Source: CAYLYP01 sp964387795
Lineage (GTDB): Bacteria > Bacteroidota > Bacteroidia > Bacteroidales > UBA7960
Direction of reading: 5' to 3'
Length of the DNA stretch: 64,000 nt
Assembly: GCA_964387795.1 (NCBI GenBank)
Contig: CAYLYP010000003.1
Coordinates: forward strand, 1-64,000
In this document: positions 47,101 to 54,210 of the stretch, in pieces
Layout: every line of letters starts with the position of its first letter
How positions within the stretch are numbered: position 1 is the stretch's first letter
Program-made: the position numbers and the translations under genes
Notes under the pieces: model-generated
The model's input: the letters and a program-made list of their open reading frames with translations, nothing else
Database searches by the model: none
Told to the model about the DNA's origin: nothing

Positions 47101-48196
47101 TAAAAACCACTTCAGCAGCATAAGTCCCTACAGGAGGAGTAATTGATGGATCTGAAAAATTAAAAGTGCCCGGAACATTTGCTGTCCCTCCGTTCAGACT
47201 TGAAGAGGATAATGCCTGCCCATACGAAATTGATGATGCTGTCGGCCAGGCTGAAACAAGCGGATCTGCCTTGTTAACCGTTAATGTTTCGCTTGCCGTG
47301 CCCTGATAATTCATTTCATTTATCGTTGCAACAACAGTATAGGTTCCAGCATCAACAGGAACAACTGATTCTCCATTATAGGTAACATCAACAGTTAAAC
47401 CTGTCGGATTGGTTGTTATTGTAACTGCTCTTGGAGAGCCATTATAAATCTGGCTTAAACTACCAATGGTAATACTTGCTGTTGCCTTTTCAACATTCAC
47501 ATCCACTGTCCCTGATACTGTATTATAATTAGTCAAATCATCAGGGGTAAAAATGACATCTGCTCCATAAACACCTGCATCCGGCACATAAGTCGGATTA
47601 TCAAAGGAAAATGAACCTGGAACACTTGCTGTTCCACCACTTAAAACAGAAGCAGATAATGACTCCCCATAAGTAATATCAGAAGCAGCAGGCCAGGCTA
47701 TAATATCAGGTGTCATCTTTCCAATCGAAATCGTGCCTGCCAATATACCTGTCAGGATATTAATCCCTGAAGCATCCACAATAAATGCATTCTGGGGAGT
47801 AAAGACATAAGGCCCTTGAATTGTTGGTGTTTGTACTTCAAAGGTGGCTATTGTGCCCGAATTCAATAAATACAAATCATTTGTTGAGGAATAACTGATA
47901 ATCCTTAAGATATTCCCATCGATAATACTTGCTGATATCACATGGTTGGTTATCCGGGAGGGAGACAGGCTTATTGAGTTGCTTTGATAGCTAAAGCCAT
48001 CCGGCAAAGGGATATCAAGCTGAAATGCAGCAAAAGGATTGTCATTATTCACATAAACCTCTATGCTCATTGTTGATGCTGCTGAACCCAGTCCATCACT
48101 AATACCAATAACATTGGCAGCTCTTGTGGTACTTATGCCCAGGAACAAAGCCAAAAACACTAACAGGTATGAAATATATTTTTGAATGTTTTTCAT
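41150..48196 (-). CDS. Giant MBG-repeat surface protein with T9SS C-terminal sorting domain
   Basis: A 2348-residue secreted protein. A signal peptide ends near residue 26 (STTRA). Residues 27-160 resemble a cohesin-like beta sandwich (STMSIEVYVNNDNPFAAFQLDIPLP). Then 27 alternating units of about 75 residues follow: 14 of type A (PxxxxWPxASxITYGQxLSxSxLSGG) and 13 of type B (QxYNGxPRxVxxTTxPxGL), matching the MBG/Ig-like repeats seen in bacterial adhesins. A short carboxypeptidase-regulatory-like domain precedes the C-terminal T9SS type A sorting region (KIYPNPFKDQLLIENL to the end). It is probably a surface adhesin or matrix protein. The gene is 125 bases downstream of the giant protease on the same strand. 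Confidence 0.88.
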   Translation of the reverse strand: MKNIQKYISYLLVFLALFLGISTTRAANVIGISDGLGSAASTMSIEVYVNNDNPFAAFQLDIPLPDGFSYQSNSISLSPSRITNHVISASIIDGNILRIISYSSTNDLYLLNSGTIATFEVQTPTIQGPYVFTPQNAFIVDASGINILTGILAGTISIGKMTPDIIAWPAASDITYGESLSASVLSGGTASVPGSFSFDNPTYVPDAGVYGADVIFTPDDLTNYNTVSGTVDVNVEKATASITIGSLSQIYNGSPRAVTITTNPTGLTVDVTYNGESVVPVDAGTYTVVATINEMNYQGTASETLTVNKADPLVSAWPTASSISYGQALSSSSLNGGTANVPGTFNFSDPSITPPVGTYAAEVVFSPTDIVNYNILLSSVNVEVNKAFATISITDLIQTYNGLPCPVSISTSPEGLSVDVTYNGLTTVPINAGSYTVVATINDPNYQGTASESLTINKATPIVNAWPVASAISYGQALSASVLSGGEASVAGTFSFTNPTFTPDAGIYSASVNFIPTDAGNYNSVIGQADVVVNKAIATVSINNTSQVYNGSPRPVSITTNPAGLTVAVTYNGSSVEPVNAGSYDVEAIINETNYQGNASATLTISRLTPTISSWPVASAITYGQALSLSVLSGGTASVAGSFAFTNPAVVPPVGTYSANVTFSPADAVNYNSVSGVVDVTVNKANATVTITNTTQTYNGLPRPVTITTNPEGLLVDVTYNGSATAPVNAGSYSVVATINEANYNGSASSTLNVFKATPTVSVWPSASSIVYGQALSQSTLSGGAASVPGSFSFTAPAHVPQAGTYSASLVFTPTDEINYHTVIGTVNVTVNKASATVTITNTSQIYNGSPRPVTVTTNPTGLTVGITYNGSATVPSNVGSYAVVATINETNYQGSANATLTINKATPTVTTWPLASAITFGQTLSSSTLSGGAASVPGSFSFVNPSIVPPVGTYSAAVLFTPADQTNYNTVSGIVNVIVNKANATVSISNTTQTYNGLPRAVAVTTSPEGLTVNVTYNGSGVVPVNAGTYNVVATINETNYQGSSTATLTVNKATAGISISNLSHTWDGNPKTVTVATTPEGLSYTITYNGSTTAPSAVGSYSVVVTINALNYQGSASATMVINDKVTPVIVWPTASSIVYGQSLGNSVLSGGSASDGGTAVAGSFAFSNPTLVLGAGLHSVDVVFTPVNTILYNSVTGSVQVTVNKAIATINIGNISQTYNGSPRPVTITTNPAGLNVNVTYNGSGAVPVNAGSYNVAVSIDEDNYSGSSTATLVVSKASPVVSTWPIASAITYGQALSASTLSGGSANTEGSFSFTNPSYVPGAGNYSASVKFTPSDLQNYTTVSSNVTVVVHKANATITITNITQVYNGLAHNVTVTTSPSGLSFLVTYNGSSVSPVNAGTYNVVVTISDDNYQGTANAILTIQKANPIVSTWPTASDITYGQTLSVSVLSGGSANIGGAFSFANPTFIPSAGVYNAEVVFAPTNNQNYNSLSGFVNVSVGKATASIVIGNTNQTYNGSPRAVSVTTNPEGLSVSVTYNGQPSAPVNAGSYNVDVTINENNYQGSQTATLVIGKSTPDISLWPVASNITYGQILSQSTLSGGVASVPGSFVFENPAALLAAGTYSVNVIFIPVDQANYNQVSGSVTIIVEQGSLVINQWPVASDIVYGQLLSASILSGGQASIPGLFLFQNPSLSLPAGTHEVVVMFVPEDALNFETVYGTVSVIVEKAMATIEISGLTIVYTGSPVGVLYSTTPAGLNVSITYNGQIDIPVNVGVYNVEAEIVDLNYQGEASAVFEIEKANPVVSQWPAATDITYGESLGNSILSGGIASPEGEFAFVDPSLVLDAGTHQVEVVYIPEDEINYNQLVSQLSVLVNQALAEVLIGDLNQTYTGLPLQVSVETNPPGLVYSITYNGVDDIPVTVGEYEVNVVITENNYQGYATATFVISQAEALVVITNLNHIYDGTPKEVTVNTEPPGLAVSVTYNGSIDPPSAIGAYEVVATVIDGNYQGSQTATMTISDMFEPEIEWPIASEISYGQTVGSSVLSGGGATFNGNPVAGSFSFDNPDEMPSAGIYEASVTFNPEDTLIYLPVQGVVSIVVNKAIPSIDEWPVASHIQIGEALSASILSGGQASTEGVFSFVDPEYVPLSSGLYQAEVIFNPSDIFNFNTVTGLVDVVVEDTIPQLHRVTFLVTYYGIPIQNAIIHIDGNMLYSDQNGEADINLFDDNYSFVVSREGFLDYYGAFVVDGLDILVQVLMEEGGFRPEMEEDIKIYPNPFKDQLLIENLKEGSRLIIYDLGGKQVFEQNIEGYSRYCLKTTLPKGVYIVMIIGKDGTVWIRKAVKD
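41640..47715 (-). repeat. Tandem array of 27 MBG-type repeat units within the giant gene
   Basis: The order of units is A B six times, then B A, then B A twice, then B A A, B A, B B, A A. Units 13-14 (B then A with the insertion GGTAVAG) and units 25-26 (B then A with FNGNPVAG) are alike, which points to a higher-order duplication. The DNA repeats are long and similar, so recombination and misassembly are both possible. Confidence 0.8.
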
Positions 48197-48321
48197 GTTG
48201 GAAAGCTAATAGGTTGAAAATTAAACCCGCCATCTTTAAGCCTTTTAAATTGCTGTCTTAACATAGGGGTTTATGATTTATCTCTTTTCGGTCATGTTTT
48301 AAACCTGGTTTATTTATAAAT

Positions 48322-51300
48322 CTATTCCATAAGGATTAACTTAAATGTTTGTTCAGTTATAAACTGTTTATCAGCATCCTTATAGGGTTTGATTTTCAAC
48401 AAATAAACTCCCGGCTTTAATACATTGGCAGTATGAATTGTAAGTGTGTTCGTTCCCGTTTTTCCCTGAAAAATCATTTCAGGTATTGCTTCCCTTCCTG
48501 TTAAATCATGAAGCCCAATAGATACTTCCATCGGTTGGGGCAATTCAATGCTTAGGGTAAATGGTCCTTTCCCTGGGTTTGGATATAGCATAATTTTCCC
48601 ACTCAGGGAATAATCTTCAGTTAAACCGGTAAATACTGAAGAATATACATTTACCCTCTGGGCATCCTGATTTGAAGCAAATACTTCAAGCCATTCAAGA
48701 CTGCCTGGCCCAACTCCTTCAATATGCATGAGATTAGTTTCACCTGCCTCAAAAACTTTATTATCCAGACTATACACAACCCCATTAATAACATCCCCTG
48801 TTATTCTGTATGCCAACTGATAGCTATTGTCCTCCAGCTTTATTACCGGTAATGAATTTCCAGGGCATTGCATCCTGAATTGAAGTGCAGATAGTGTGCC
48901 ATCGCTGGTGAGAATGATATCTCCATTTTCATCAAGGTGGATATACGCATCATTTAAACCAACATTACCCAATGATTTCAAATCAAAGCTTTTAGCTCCA
49001 CCCATAATGATATCCACCATGGCAACCAAATCAACTGCATCGGCAAAACCATCTGCATTAATATCTGCTGCCACCATCAGGAATCCCGCCGGAGTCGCCC
49101 CTGTAATATGGTTTACAAGCCATACCACATCAATCACATTCACCATCCCATCATAACTGGCATCTCCGATTCTGGCAAAATGAGCTTCCAGATCAGTGTT
49201 TGCAGCAGGCATTGTATATGTAAAAGTATTGTTTACTGAAACCTCAGTTCCACTGCTCATCCAGTTAACAAATACATATCCTATGTTTGGGCTTGCTGAT
49301 AAGCTCACAAGAGTATTTGCCGTAAAAATACCTGCCCCTGTATTATCAACAACAGTCCCGCCTTCAGATGGCAGGGCATTCAGGCTTAGGCTATATAATG
49401 TGGGGCCGGTATAGGTGTATGTAAACGAAGGCTCAATAGACAATGATGTTCTGAGGGTGAAAAAGTCACTTACAGGCATCCATGAAGCATTAGCAGCCGT
49501 GGTGCCCATTTTCATCCAGGCTGTTGTTGTTTGTGCAAGGCTTCCTACTCTTGATTCTGCTGTATAAATTGAAAACAAATGAGTTGTATAATTATGGCTG
49601 GCATCATAGTTCAAAACAAATCCCACAAAGAAATCCCCACTAACGCTTATTGGGGCATCAAAAACTACTTCATTATAGGAACCCGATGTCAGGGAGCTAA
49701 TAAGAACAGATTTACTGCCCAGAACAGTGCCTGGCACACCACTTGAAGCATCCCATACTGTAAATGTCACGCTCTTTCCTGTTCCCAGATTTGAACGCAC
49801 AGGAAATACCAGGGATGAGATTTCACCCGGATAATCATTTTCATAAAACTCAGCATACTCATAAAATACATAGGTCGTAATCCCTGACACATAATTCCCA
49901 TGCCCGGCAAAATGCCCGCTCGAAATAGTATAACCAACCAGATTATCAGATTCATACAAATTAGTAACATAAGCTGTTCCACCAACCCGTACTGCTTCAT
50001 CTATTGATTTTACATCAGTGCCCTCTGCATTGCTCACGCTTTGGCTTAATGGATAAACACCCATATATGGATACTGAACTTCAGGATTAGATATAATACT
50101 TGTACCCGGTATGCCTCCGTTAAACTGCCAACTCCATGAAGTGGGGATCCTTTGAGATGCATCTGAATAGGCTATTGAACCATCAATAGGAACAAAAGGC
50201 TTATAATCAATGGTTCTCAAATTGCTTTCAAAAGAATAATTGGCAATGGGGGCACGACCAACAACAGTAACAAATGCGCTTGTTGCTTTTGTATTCGTTC
50301 CGGCAGGATTTGCTGCCTGAAGGCTTACATCATACACCCCTGCTGTAAGGTATTCCACTACAGGGCTTTCTTCAAAACTTTCTATTGTCTGTGAACCCGG
50401 AAATGACCATTTCCTTACCATTGGGTTATTGGTTGAGTAATCAAAAAATGTCAGTTCATCCCCTTCAAAAATTATTACAGGATTATAGCTTAACCGACCT
50501 ATTGATATATCATCGAGGTGCCAGCCATGTGCATAAGTCCCCTGATACCTGAATGCAATATAGATGTTTTGTCCCTGATAAGCTGATAGGTCTATAAGTG
50601 TATTCTCCCATTCCCCTGATACCGTTGAAGGACTCCAAACCTGGGTGAAATCAGTGGTAGCTGTTCCTGTTGTTGAAACCAACACTGCATTGTTCCCATA
50701 GTAGCTGGCATCCAGGTTTAATGACCAAAAATCAAGACTGTATTGCCCACCTGAAGCTAATGCAATCTGTGGTGTAACCAGCCAGCCTGTTTCTGCATAT
50801 CCTATTGAGCCCCATTTATGAAATGCTGAAGAAACACCTCCTGTGGTATGGTTATTTGAAGATGAAGAGCTCCAGGATGAGCCGCCCCCATCTGAATTAA
50901 TAACTGTCCAGCCATCAGGGGGGAAAACACTTCCTTCAAAATCTTCCCTAAAGATGTTGCTCATTACAGCAAAATTTGCTACCGGCACACTAAAAGAATT
51001 AAAAGTAATCCTGATGTTAGGCCGGTTACCGTTAACTGTCCCATTACCAAATGGGGCACCATCATTGTCATGCCATTGCTGGTGCATAGCAGCATTATTT
51101 GAATAATGACAGGCACTTGTCAGGTTTGATGTCTGTCCACTATTGACAAGCACTATGACCATCAAATTTGATGTGCCGTCATAAGCAAAATCATTTTGCA
51201 AATCAAAACCATACCAGGCTGTTTGATTTGGGACAAAAGCATTGCTGTAAACCAATGTTGCGTCAGCAATAAGGTCATCGACTGTAGCAGCACTAAATGT

Positions 51301-53268
51301 TGACAAAGAAGTATGCTTCAGATAGATGTCAATTGTCCTAGTGTCTGTTCTTGAAGTACCAACATACCATTCTAGTTTTGAAACAATACCGCCCCCCCCT
51401 ATCTCTGCTGCAGTATATATTGATGCAGAGCGCACATAATTAGCTGTTGAAGGAAACCTTCCATCAATCCCAAAAGGATAAAGCCCTGTTGAAATACCTG
51501 TGCCAATAACAACAGGATTTGTTGTAGGGGCAGAAGGCAATGGATTTATTGTGATATATCCTGTTTTGCTTATTGAGTTGGAACCACTGGCATTACTAAC
51601 ACTCAGGCTCACTGTGTATGTACCTGGGTTCATCCATTGCACAACCGGATTTCTTATTGAAGACGTCTCAGGGTATCCCCCTTCAAACGTCCAACTCCAT
51701 TGGTTAACCAGATTGGTGGATTTGTCACTGAAAGATATTTCATCACCAACAAAAGCTGATGTGACATTTGATGAAAAATCAGCCACCGGGGCCAAAGCCA
51801 CATCATTGGGATCAAATCCATCTAACGAAGAAGGATTCAGGTTTAATGGATCCAACCAGGGTTTTAGTTGATTAACAGGCAAGGTTCCGTTTGCATCCCA
51901 ATGGTAAACAAACTTACCATAAGCATCTGCAGTGGTTGGGCTTGCACATGTTGAGCCTCCTCCGGTAAGAGTGCCTACAATAAGCTTATTAGTCCCATTA
52001 AACAAAGGGGAACCTGATGAACCGCCTTCAGTAACCCCATAACCATTTGCATTTGATGACCAGAACACCCTCCAATGAGCGGAAGCCATCCCTCCTGACC
52101 AAGTTGTGGTTGTTAATGCTGTTGAATAGGTTGAAATCTTTTTTACATCACCTGAGGGATGATGTATCCCTGCACCGGATGGACTGGCTGTTGTAGAACG
52201 ATCCCATCCGTTAAAATATGGAGCCCATTCAAGTGGTACTTCCTGGCCCAGTCTGACAAGCAAAAAATCTGAACCCCCGCTTATATTTCCCCGTGAAAGC
52301 ATTTCACATCCAACAATCATATTTGTCGGTGGCGTTCCTATGTTTAAACACCCAAATCTTTCATAATTGAAATAAAACTGCCACACATTCCTGTCATAAG
52401 CACTCGCCGAACCCCCACAATGATCCGCTGTCAATAAATAGGGCGCTCCGTTCTGCATTGTATTATTGACCAATGAACCTGTGCACCAATACCATGAAGT
52501 TCCTTCCCGAAATAAGATCCTGGCTATTCCACGCTTTGCATCCTGCCATGTATCACCCACCGGCGAACAATTAATGTTTACTTCACAGCTCTCTGAATCC
52601 CCAAGGTCTTTCCCTCCTTTGTCAACCTGACTGTCCTTATAAACATATATAAGTTCGCTTATCCTGAGGATACCACTGCACTTAAAGGCTTCCTGCCCTG
52701 AAACAATATACTCCTGAATATCATTCCCCTCTCCTATTCTCTTGTTCTGATTATAAGCATGTGCTTTTTCCAGATACTCAACAATCAATGTATCCCCTGG
52801 AAGAACATGGGTACTAAAAACCCCTGCCTCATTGTTGTTGTGGCTCCCGAACGACCCGACATAATGCTTTCTGCTCCCGGTATAAATATATAGTTCCGAG
52901 GCTTCTGGCAACTCAAATCTATCAAAAACCAAACCCAATGATGCTGCTCCTTCTGTGCGGATTTCAATACGCCAAAGCATATCCCCATTAGGCAACAGCT
53001 CCCAGATACCATCCTTTTCAATATCAATGCCCAATGGGATTGAAAAACCTGCCCTCATGGGCAAACCTGCCTCTTTGCTGATGGCATCTTCTTTTGATAA
53101 TTCCAGAAAATCAATATCAGGCAATACTGTCTTAACAGCAACAGGGTTCTCAAGCTTATATTTCATCCCCGGAGGAGTGCCTTCCCTGCTTATCTGCCCA
53201 TACACAAACGGATTGCTTATGAAGATAAACAATGCAATTTGCAAAATGATATGTTTAAATTTATTCAT
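48322..53268 (-). CDS. Giant secreted trypsin-like serine protease with PKD, adhesin, dockerin and T9SS domains
   Basis: A 1648-residue secreted protein. Residues 1-24 are a signal peptide. A protease domain (about 240-480) has His in LLTADHCGG, Asp in SDFLLVRLG and Ser in GGSSGSPLF, resembling lysyl-endopeptidase-type trypsin-fold enzymes. PKD domains follow (about 500-580, and two between 950 and 1090). A cleaved-adhesin/MAM-like domain (IFREDFEGSVFPPDGW) lies near 775-945. A dockerin-like pair of Ca-binding segments (GDASYDGMVNVIDVVWLV and ADINADGFADAVDLVAMV) is near 1370-1420. The C-terminus has the T9SS sorting motif LYPNPGKGPFTLSI. It resembles gingipain-like secreted proteases in layout. 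Its 5' flank is leader repeat copy C. Confidence 0.9.
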   Translation of the reverse strand: MNKFKHIILQIALFIFISNPFVYGQISREGTPPGMKYKLENPVAVKTVLPDIDFLELSKEDAISKEAGLPMRAGFSIPLGIDIEKDGIWELLPNGDMLWRIEIRTEGAASLGLVFDRFELPEASELYIYTGSRKHYVGSFGSHNNNEAGVFSTHVLPGDTLIVEYLEKAHAYNQNKRIGEGNDIQEYIVSGQEAFKCSGILRISELIYVYKDSQVDKGGKDLGDSESCEVNINCSPVGDTWQDAKRGIARILFREGTSWYWCTGSLVNNTMQNGAPYLLTADHCGGSASAYDRNVWQFYFNYERFGCLNIGTPPTNMIVGCEMLSRGNISGGSDFLLVRLGQEVPLEWAPYFNGWDRSTTASPSGAGIHHPSGDVKKISTYSTALTTTTWSGGMASAHWRVFWSSNANGYGVTEGGSSGSPLFNGTNKLIVGTLTGGGSTCASPTTADAYGKFVYHWDANGTLPVNQLKPWLDPLNLNPSSLDGFDPNDVALAPVADFSSNVTSAFVGDEISFSDKSTNLVNQWSWTFEGGYPETSSIRNPVVQWMNPGTYTVSLSVSNASGSNSISKTGYITINPLPSAPTTNPVVIGTGISTGLYPFGIDGRFPSTANYVRSASIYTAAEIGGGGIVSKLEWYVGTSRTDTRTIDIYLKHTSLSTFSAATVDDLIADATLVYSNAFVPNQTAWYGFDLQNDFAYDGTSNLMVIVLVNSGQTSNLTSACHYSNNAAMHQQWHDNDGAPFGNGTVNGNRPNIRITFNSFSVPVANFAVMSNIFREDFEGSVFPPDGWTVINSDGGGSSWSSSSSNNHTTGGVSSAFHKWGSIGYAETGWLVTPQIALASGGQYSLDFWSLNLDASYYGNNAVLVSTTGTATTDFTQVWSPSTVSGEWENTLIDLSAYQGQNIYIAFRYQGTYAHGWHLDDISIGRLSYNPVIIFEGDELTFFDYSTNNPMVRKWSFPGSQTIESFEESPVVEYLTAGVYDVSLQAANPAGTNTKATSAFVTVVGRAPIANYSFESNLRTIDYKPFVPIDGSIAYSDASQRIPTSWSWQFNGGIPGTSIISNPEVQYPYMGVYPLSQSVSNAEGTDVKSIDEAVRVGGTAYVTNLYESDNLVGYTISSGHFAGHGNYVSGITTYVFYEYAEFYENDYPGEISSLVFPVRSNLGTGKSVTFTVWDASSGVPGTVLGSKSVLISSLTSGSYNEVVFDAPISVSGDFFVGFVLNYDASHNYTTHLFSIYTAESRVGSLAQTTTAWMKMGTTAANASWMPVSDFFTLRTSLSIEPSFTYTYTGPTLYSLSLNALPSEGGTVVDNTGAGIFTANTLVSLSASPNIGYVFVNWMSSGTEVSVNNTFTYTMPAANTDLEAHFARIGDASYDGMVNVIDVVWLVNHITGATPAGFLMVAADINADGFADAVDLVAMVDIIMGGAKSFDLKSLGNVGLNDAYIHLDENGDIILTSDGTLSALQFRMQCPGNSLPVIKLEDNSYQLAYRITGDVINGVVYSLDNKVFEAGETNLMHIEGVGPGSLEWLEVFASNQDAQRVNVYSSVFTGLTEDYSLSGKIMLYPNPGKGPFTLSIELPQPMEVSIGLHDLTGREAIPEMIFQGKTGTNTLTIHTANVLKPGVYLLKIKPYKDADKQFITEQTFKLILME

Positions 53269-53366
53269 CCGTAATTGTTTTTTTGGTTAAGGTTGGATGG
53301 AGCTTTGAGAACGGTGACTTCGACAGGCTCAGTCACCGTACTTCGGTGGCTGAGCTTGCCGAAGCT
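53266..53366. repeat. Leader repeat, copy C, with paired REP-like hairpins
   Basis: Like copy B it begins at the start codon, with a spacer, a T-run and GGTTAAGGTTGGATGGAGCT. It continues with a perfect stem (53311-53319 with 53331-53339, loop TCGACAGGCTC). A second stem around the loop GAGCTTGCCGA (53344-53351 to about 53369) uses G-U pairs. Confidence 0.8.
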
Positions 53367-54210
53367 ATTCCCTTCATCATGCAAGCCAATACAATTGGCT
53401 TACTGCTCATATAATATTTTAAAACCTACAAAAAACAAATCACACATTATTTCACATTAATTAAACATTTCTGTAGATTTTAAACTCTTTTATGATAAAC
53501 AAATATATTAATTTTTTAATAAAAAAACAGATTTTTATAATTAAAACCACTTAATTACCTGCTGAAAAGCATTAAGTTTTCTTTAATCGCATCTATTCTT
53601 CAGGATTGAATTTCATTTATTTCCGAATCAATATAATAATTATGGCCAAATTGTTCCTGCTTATCAATTCACCAATCTTTGCAATCCTACAAGAAAAGGA
53701 TTTAATCACAAAGAACGCTAGGTTCCAGCAAAGAACGTAAAGATTGTTTCTATGGACAACATTATCTATCGTATCCGATGGGATTACATAGGGTCTGCTG
53801 AAAAAGTCTTTAAGGCATCAGATGCGAGGCGACAAGGCGAAATTGTATAATAATACTATGAGCCGATGGCAACGAAGCAGATGATGCCTTAAAGACTAAC
53901 GTAAACAAGATGCAAACAAATTAGCACTTAAGGAAATAAATCCATGTATCCGATATTAAAAAATGACATTTTTAATGGTATTCATTCTGCTTGTTAAGTA
54001 TTTTTCAGCAGACCCTACATAGTAATAAGCAAATTAGTAAATTGAATACTCAAGTAGTTAAATCCTTTTTATTTGAGCAATTTATGTCTCCATTTGAGTC
54101 AATCTGTGGATAAAAAACAGATTCCTTATTGAAGTCCCAGGGTCGTTACTTTGGAAAAGTAGTGCATGGATAAATTCTATAATTATTATAAATAAAAATC
54201 AACTTTTCAT
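53269..54210. other. Intergenic region between the giant protease and the amidase operon
   Basis: About 940 bases without a convincing gene. It contains leader repeat copy C and the MITE at 53791-54015. The rest is A/T-rich. A single DnaA-box-like TGTGGATAA lies at 54105. Confidence 0.6.
53791..54015. mobile_element. MITE-like element, 225 bp, with perfect terminal inverted repeats
   Basis: It is bounded by 15-base perfect inverted repeats GGGTCTGCTGAAAAA (53791-53805) and TTTTTCAGCAGACCC (54001-54015). It is flanked by a 6-base direct repeat TACATA (53785-53790 and 54016-54021) that looks like a target-site duplication. Inside, AGTCTTTAAGGCATC (from 53805) is inverted at about 53882-53898, giving a nested hairpin. 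No transposase frame is inside. A decayed relative lies at 29990-30116. Confidence 0.85.

Noticed and set aside
41640..47715. Periodic DNA in the giant gene looked like a repeat array or CRISPR.
   Set aside because: The period is about 450 bases for an A-B pair, the units are coding and diverged, and no spacers exist. They are protein repeats.
54105..54113. A perfect DnaA-box-like TGTGGATAA.
   Set aside because: It is a single site with no cluster, AT-rich unwinding element or dnaA nearby, so it is not an origin.
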